A DNA stretch of 64,000 nt from QYOJ01 sp964449285 (lineage in GTDB: Bacteria; Bacteroidota; Bacteroidia; Bacteroidales; FEN-979). Positions 59,678 through 64,000 of the stretch are shown here, in pieces. Positions within the stretch are counted from its first letter, which is position 1. Each line of letters opens with the position of its first letter. Both the position numbers and the translations under genes were made by a program. The stretch is taken from the NCBI GenBank assembly GCA_964449285.1, contig CAYUZX010000004.1, forward strand, positions 1 to 64,000, read 5' to 3'. The notes below the pieces were generated by a model. It saw nothing but the letters and a program-made list of their open reading frames with translations. It searched no databases and was not told the origin of the DNA.

Positions 59678-59761
59678 CGTTGCAAGGTAATTAAATAATT
59701 CATGACAATCCATGTGCAATCCATAACAATTAATTTGTATCTTTATCCAAACCTTCCCACC

Positions 59762-60379
59762 ATGAAAAAGCTATCGATTCTATTGGTATTAATGGCTGTT
59801 ACTACGTTTGCGACCGCCCAGGAGAAGACCCGGAAATCCAGGACATTCAACTACTTCAACCGAACGGAAGCTGGCGTTTCGTTCGGTGTGGGTAATTTCA
59901 AAACAGATATCCTGAATGGGATACAGAAGAGCAGCAAAAACAACGAGATTGTCGTTGCTTTTCAAACCATCAACGGAATTGCATACCATGGCCGCATTGG
60001 ACTGGGAGTCGGGATCGGAGTGGAAAGTTGGCGGGATGGCCTCTTCTTTCCGGTTTTCGGACAACTGCATTACGATCTCAAGCCGAGAGACAAAACCTTT
60101 TATGGCCAGTTAAGCCTGGGTTCTGGCATTGGCACCCGTTACAGTACTACATTTTTCCAGAAGGGTACCGGAGGGCTGATGTTCCAGGCAGGAATCGGTT
60201 ATAAGATGAAAGTATTCAAACGGTTGCGATTCTATTATGAGGTGTTTTACAAGTACCAGTCGATCGCTTCGGCTTATGAAGACAAAATTGCCACTTCAGA
60301 TACAACCATGGTCCGGAATGTCGACTACAAAGTACCCTTAAGTTTTCTTGGCTTCAAAATCGGTATCAGCTTCTATTAA
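59762..60379 (+). CDS. Predicted outer-membrane beta-barrel-like protein
   Basis: The 205-residue protein has a clear signal peptide (MKKLSILLVLMAVTTFATAQ), which fixes the start at 59762 rather than 59702. The mature part alternates hydrophobic and polar residues in strands of about ten (EAGVSFGVGNF; GRIGLGVGIGVESW; YGQLSLGSGIGTRYS; GLMFQAGIGYKMKV; LRFYYEVFYKYQS) and ends in an aromatic residue (GFKIGISFY), as outer-membrane barrels do. An eight-stranded barrel is plausible. I do not recognise the specific family. It overlaps the convergent O-antigen-ligase-like gene by 4 bases. Confidence 0.75.
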   Translation: MKKLSILLVLMAVTTFATAQEKTRKSRTFNYFNRTEAGVSFGVGNFKTDILNGIQKSSKNNEIVVAFQTINGIAYHGRIGLGVGIGVESWRDGLFFPVFGQLHYDLKPRDKTFYGQLSLGSGIGTRYSTTFFQKGTGGLMFQAGIGYKMKVFKRLRFYYEVFYKYQSIASAYEDKIATSDTTMVRNVDYKVPLSFLGFKIGISFY

Positions 60380-62043
60380 AGCGGATCCTGGTCCCTTCGT
60401 CCGAAGAGGAGAAAAGCAAAGAAGAAGTAGAAGAAGCTCACCCCTGCCTGTGATTCCAGTGTGTCCTCCGTGAGCATAGAGAGCATGGCGATGATGAAGA
60501 AGGTGAGAAAGAAATAGTCCCGAAACCCTCTTTTCACTACTGCAGGGTATATCAGGGAAAAAAGAAACCATGCCAGGCCGATAAACCCAAAACCAATCAG
60601 GATAGATAGATACTGATTATGGGATCGCCACCATTGTGCCGATGCCAGTTTGGTATCCATCTTTTCATACTGCTCCACAAACGCATGATTCATATCACCC
60701 GTGCCAACACCGGAAAGCCAGTGTTCTGAGATGATTCCTCCGCTGGCTTTCCAGAATTCCAAACGTTGCATCAGTGATGAGCCTGTGGGGTCGTCCGTAG
60801 CAAGGTATGTTTCATACCCCATCAATAACTCATAGATCCGGCCCCGCAGACTTAGCCGGTTTAAGTTAACCACATTAGCGATACCACGTTCGATCGCTTC
60901 AATATCTTCATTAGTAAGCTTTTCTATCCCGCCAGCGTCTTTCCGGTAACCTTTTGACGTGAGGTACCGCATGAGAGTAAATTGCACCTTCTGTCCCTTC
61001 AAGTCTGCACTGTCGAATTGGATCTCTGATCGTTTGCTCCACCCCTCACGAAGCTCATCCCACTGGATGTAGATCCACAAATAATGTCCGTTTTCAGTTT
61101 GCTTACTCTGAGGGTTATGTGTGTAAGGATTGCCTAGTGGCGAAATCGTATCAAGGGCGCTGAAATCCACTGTCTCAACCGTATAATAGTCCCGAACAAT
61201 CGACTTTAAATAGAGCCCTCCTCCACCCAGCATAATTACAATTGATAAAATACAACCGGTTTTCAGCCAGATTCTCCGGCTCCTGAAGGTATAGATTACC
61301 AGCAGAATGAGGAGGGTGATCAGAAAAACGCTCAGCCCTGTGAAAGACCTGGAGATTACCAGATAGATAAGAAACCAGATGATCAGGGTGAAGGCTGATA
61401 ATTTTATCCAGATCGAAACTCTCTTTTTGCGGATCATGAAATAGCCTGCCATAAAGAGAGCCATGCTGATCATCAGGCCAAGGATGATGTGGGAGATATG
61501 CCCCGAGATATCGCGGATATCAATGAACTCAAAGTTAAATAGTTTCCAGGTATTGGCCAGGGTGACAACTACCAGGTTAACAACGAAGATCATCATAAAG
61601 CGGTAAAAATCACTCCTGCCAAATGCTTTGGATGTGGCAAAATAGATTGGCAGGATCAGCATTGGCGCCTTTGTCCTAAGATCCTTAACCGCATATCCAA
61701 AATCGGATGTAAAGAAAAGTCCAAGGATGTGCAGCAGGTAGACTGAAGCGAGGATCATAGCGGGCTTGTTCCGGAAGAAGACCCTGAATCCTCTTCCCAT
61801 ACTTTCAAACCAAAGCATCAGTGTATAGGGGAATGCAAGAACAATTTTCTTGAAAAGGGAGCCTTTCTGGAAAAACCCAAGAAATTTCGTTAGGTTTACC
61901 CGTTCCAGGATCCAGGCGCCAGTAACAGTCCACATGCCAATACTTAGGATATACTTGGAAAAGGGAAGAAAGACAATGATAATGGCGATCCCAACGATGT
62001 AGGCAGTCCTGACAAAAATCTGATATCCTCTTTCGAATTTCAT
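60376..62043 (-). CDS. O-antigen ligase/polymerase-like membrane protein
   Basis: The 555-residue protein has about ten to twelve TM helices and a large extracytoplasmic loop (about 270-440), characteristic of the Wzy_C/WaaL family. The loop includes the region around WLSGVGTGDMNHAF (about 463) and RSHNQYLSILIGFGFIGLAWF, which matches the conserved histidine-containing motif of O-antigen ligases (AHNxYL). These enzymes transfer or polymerise undecaprenyl-linked glycans in the periplasm. It is followed upstream in the same operon by a polysaccharide deacetylase and a glycosyltransferase, consistent with surface-glycan synthesis. Ligase versus polymerase cannot be told. Confidence 0.85.
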   Translation of the reverse strand: MKFERGYQIFVRTAYIVGIAIIIVFLPFSKYILSIGMWTVTGAWILERVNLTKFLGFFQKGSLFKKIVLAFPYTLMLWFESMGRGFRVFFRNKPAMILASVYLLHILGLFFTSDFGYAVKDLRTKAPMLILPIYFATSKAFGRSDFYRFMMIFVVNLVVVTLANTWKLFNFEFIDIRDISGHISHIILGLMISMALFMAGYFMIRKKRVSIWIKLSAFTLIIWFLIYLVISRSFTGLSVFLITLLILLVIYTFRSRRIWLKTGCILSIVIMLGGGGLYLKSIVRDYYTVETVDFSALDTISPLGNPYTHNPQSKQTENGHYLWIYIQWDELREGWSKRSEIQFDSADLKGQKVQFTLMRYLTSKGYRKDAGGIEKLTNEDIEAIERGIANVVNLNRLSLRGRIYELLMGYETYLATDDPTGSSLMQRLEFWKASGGIISEHWLSGVGTGDMNHAFVEQYEKMDTKLASAQWWRSHNQYLSILIGFGFIGLAWFLFSLIYPAVVKRGFRDYFFLTFFIIAMLSMLTEDTLESQAGVSFFYFFFAFLLFGRRDQDPL

Positions 62044-62045
62044 AA

Positions 62046-62789
62046 TCAGGCAAATGGATTTTTTCTTCCGCGGGAAAGTTTGATCCTGAAGGTTCGGAAT
62101 GAGTCTGTTCCTTTGATGTCGATCCGCTTTATTTCATACTTATCTTTCAATGGTACCGGATTAATCCGGTTGCCAATCCTTACGGCAAACCAGAGTTGCA
62201 TCTCCGCGAAAAGTTCTTTCATCATCCGTTTCAGCTCAGGGTCCTTTTTGGGATAACCTCCATAGGGATAGGCCAGTACTCTACTGGTCCTGATATGATG
62301 GTATTCCATTGTATTGAAGCAGTTCTCCAGATCCTCCTTCATATCTTCAGGTGCCAGTTCAGCATAACTTCGGTGAAGAAATGAATGGATTCCAATCTCA
62401 ATCGATCCATCGTCCTCAATCCGCTTCAGTTCTTCAGCCGTAAGGATCTTTTCACTTCCATGATCCCAGAGGTTCGTTTTGCCCAAGAAGGCGACAGGCA
62501 CGAACAGCGTTGCCTTCAACTGCAACCGTTTCAGGATTGGGAGCGCATGTGTTCGAAAATTTTCATAAGCATCATCAAAGGTGATGATAACCGGTCGCTG
62601 CGGCAGCTTTTTCCCTGTTTCGATCGACTCTTTCAGATCAAGGAACGAGATGGTTTCGTACCCTTTTTCTAACAGGAACGCCAGTTCAAGCTCAAGCATA
62701 TCTGCTGTTACCGTCAACCCGTCAGGCTGGGAATCCGAAACCTTATGGTACATCAGGATTGGCAAACCGCTATGTGAGAAGAGACTCAC
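62046..62789 (-). CDS. Polysaccharide deacetylase (NodB/CE4 family)
   Basis: The 247-residue protein has CE4 motifs: PILMYHKV at the N-terminus, the catalytic ITFDDAYENF (motif 1), IEIGIHSFLHRSY (motif 2 with the two metal-binding histidines) and VLAYPYGGYPKKD (motif 3). There is no signal peptide or lipobox, so it appears cytosolic or membrane-associated. It removes N-acetyl groups from a polysaccharide or glycan precursor. The start overlaps the glycosyltransferase stop by 4 bases (62786-62789), a coupled arrangement, and its end is 2 bases before the O-antigen-ligase-like gene. Confidence 0.9.
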   Translation of the reverse strand: MSLFSHSGLPILMYHKVSDSQPDGLTVTADMLELELAFLLEKGYETISFLDLKESIETGKKLPQRPVIITFDDAYENFRTHALPILKRLQLKATLFVPVAFLGKTNLWDHGSEKILTAEELKRIEDDGSIEIGIHSFLHRSYAELAPEDMKEDLENCFNTMEYHHIRTSRVLAYPYGGYPKKDPELKRMMKELFAEMQLWFAVRIGNRINPVPLKDKYEIKRIDIKGTDSFRTFRIKLSRGRKNPFA

Positions 62790-63544
62790 CGCTTCTCCTC
62801 CCGTAATTCAATGGATTTAGCGATCTTTAGGGAGGCATATAAGGCTGCCAGAAGCGACCATATGAAGCCGGGATACCCGTCCAGAATTCCCGCTTTGCAG
62901 AAGTAAAACTGAAGAAAGCTGATCGGGAACTTCAGGATCATCCAGGTTTTTGAGAAACGTTTTCCCTCATGGATATAACCCTCTGCTGCACGGCTGGTAT
63001 AGTAATTGATCTTCCCGAGGTGGTGTGTCAGATCACGATACGAGTAGTGCAAAACCTCTCCATGCAACCTCCTGATCTTTCCTGCCACTTCAATTCCTTC
63101 GTGAACCTTAACTTTCGTAAATCCGCCGAAGTTCCGGTTAAATAGCCGGAGATGGAAATCGCTTCCGGCTCCGCCATGCTTCAGCCTTCTCCCCAGGTAG
63201 ACCAGCGAGAAACAGATCTCAAACCCTACTTCATCAATTGACAGCTGGCTGAAGAGCGACCTGATCTCCTCCTGCAATTCAGGTGTTGCCACCTCATCGG
63301 CGTCGATAGAGAAAATCCAGTCATAGGAGGCCTGATCAACTGCAAACTGTTTCTGGGTGCCATATCCGTCGAATTCGCGGGGAATCACGCGGCATCCCAA
63401 AGAACGGCAAATCTCAGCGGTCCGGTCGGTCGACATCGAGTCAATAACCACAATCTCAGAAGCCAGTTCTTTTATAGAATCTATGCAGCGGTGAATGTTT
63501 TGCTCTTCGTTGAAAGCAATAATGATAACCGAAATATCGGTCAT
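62786..63544 (-). CDS. Glycosyltransferase family 2 (WaaE/KdtX-like)
   Basis: The 252-residue GT-A enzyme opens DISVIIIAFNEEQNIHRCIDS, with VVIDSMSTDRTAEI and the metal-binding IFSIDADEV. A WaaE/KdtX-like C-terminus is present (GGAGSDFHLRLFNR; KVHEGIEVAG). I place the start at 63544 because the frame upstream overlaps the amidase gene and starts a non-family sequence. It transfers a sugar from a nucleotide donor, probably to lipopolysaccharide core or a related surface glycan. It is the first of three glycan genes on this strand. Confidence 0.87.
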   Translation of the reverse strand: MTDISVIIIAFNEEQNIHRCIDSIKELASEIVVIDSMSTDRTAEICRSLGCRVIPREFDGYGTQKQFAVDQASYDWIFSIDADEVATPELQEEIRSLFSQLSIDEVGFEICFSLVYLGRRLKHGGAGSDFHLRLFNRNFGGFTKVKVHEGIEVAGKIRRLHGEVLHYSYRDLTHHLGKINYYTSRAAEGYIHEGKRFSKTWMILKFPISFLQFYFCKAGILDGYPGFIWSLLAALYASLKIAKSIELREEKR

Positions 63545-63555
63545 GGAGATCTCTG

Positions 63556-64000
63556 TTAGTGTATCGTAAAGGTATCCCAATCCAGTCCAAAGACAAGTGA
63601 CTCTCTGAATAACCTCATGTCGTCATAATTCAGGGTGATGGTTTTCACGGCCTCCTCGCCAGCAGGCGCCTGAAACAGGATGTTTCCTTTTGGATTCACC
63701 ACCATCGAATCGCCCGTATGTTGCATCCCGTTTCCATCTTCTCCAACCCTGTTAACTCCAGCCACAAAGGCAAGATTTTCGATCGCCCGGGCTAACAGCA
63801 ATGCCTTCCAGGCATGAGAACGCACGATAGGCCAGTTAGCCAGGTAAAATAGCAGATCATATTCATACCCCTCCTCTGTCATCCTGTTTTTGCTCCACAC
63901 CGGAAAACGCAGGTCGTAACAGATCATCGGCATCAGCTTCCATCCTTTTAGCGGAATAACGATTCGTTTATCACCTCCCTTTAACATCCGCACTTCATCA
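63556..64000 (-). CDS. Nitrilase-superfamily amidohydrolase C-terminus (omega-amidase-like, partial)
   Basis: The frame is open to the right window edge, so the N-terminus with the catalytic glutamate is outside. The visible part has the catalytic lysine/cysteine region: GWKLMPMICYDLRFPVWS contains the nucleophilic cysteine. RSHAWKALLLARAIENLAFVAGVNRVGEDGNG and SMVVNPKGNILFQAPAGEE follow. The pattern matches YafV/omega-amidase proteins, which hydrolyse alpha-ketoglutaramate and related metabolites in nitrogen salvage or metabolite repair. The GTG at 63993 is inside the coding region, not the start. The gene ends 11 bases before the glycosyltransferase start. Confidence 0.88.
   Translation of the reverse strand, partial: DEVRMLKGGDKRIVIPLKGWKLMPMICYDLRFPVWSKNRMTEEGYEYDLLFYLANWPIVRSHAWKALLLARAIENLAFVAGVNRVGEDGNGMQHTGDSMVVNPKGNILFQAPAGEEAVKTITLNYDDMRLFRESLVFGLDWDTFTIH

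Overview
The window reads as chromosomal DNA of an anaerobic or facultatively anaerobic member of the Bacteroidota, most likely Bacteroidales-like. The signs are a type IX secretion C-terminal sorting domain, an exbB-exbD-exbD-tonB operon, an 11-gene nuo operon without nuoEFG, a long AtpB with a periplasmic N-terminus, and many genes preceded by the Bacteroidetes -7 promoter box TAnnTTTG. I see no rRNA, tRNA, CRISPR array, insertion sequence or phage gene. No stretch longer than about 220 bases lacks a gene.

Layout: 1-7484 (+) holds the end of an AspT-type aspartate/alanine exchanger, aspartate 4-decarboxylase, and a complete RND efflux set (adaptor, pump, outer-membrane factor). 7542-13508 (+) holds a 1733-residue SLC12-like cation-chloride transporter fused to a long helical region and a C-terminal AAA+/P-loop ATPase, followed by an MscS-like channel. 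13585-14236 (-) holds a NUDIX hydrolase and a possible 32-residue membrane peptide. 14266-21069 (-) is a seven-gene hdrCBA-flxDCBA cluster for a predicted flavin-based, electron-bifurcating NADH dehydrogenase/heterodisulfide-reductase-like complex. 21286-28061 (-) is a TonB/ExbB/ExbD energy-transduction region with a TPR protein and a PstS-like lipoprotein. 28128-38732 (-) holds two small unknown genes and nuoA-BCD-HIJKLMN. 38934-44749 holds a SNF2/SWIM helicase, a broken DUF1801 gene, a four-helix bundle protein, a DUF3109 protein and ferritin. 44895-50644 (-) is an ATP synthase operon, atpBEFHAG, without atpD or atpC. 50817-54423 (+) holds an outer-membrane factor, a HlyD-type adaptor and tsaB. 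54503-64000 holds a T9SS Omp28-like protein, a glutaryl-CoA-dehydrogenase-like enzyme, ispG, a lipid kinase, a small outer-membrane-type protein, an O-antigen-ligase-like protein, a polysaccharide deacetylase, a family 2 glycosyltransferase and a truncated nitrilase-family amidase.

Taken together, the energy genes suggest NADH oxidation by Flx-Hdr to give reduced ferredoxin plus a reduced thiol carrier, a complex I that may accept ferredoxin rather than NADH, and a proton-type ATP synthase. That chain is inference.

The most unusual features are (1) the transporter-ATPase fusion next to an MscS channel, and (2) several families of 7-8 bp tandem repeats scattered through spacers inside operons. 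The repeats also enter genes. They provide the last codons and stop of nuoB and flxB, and they sit in frame inside tsaB and ispG, where two unrelated enzymes now share the octapeptide NPVSGIRH.
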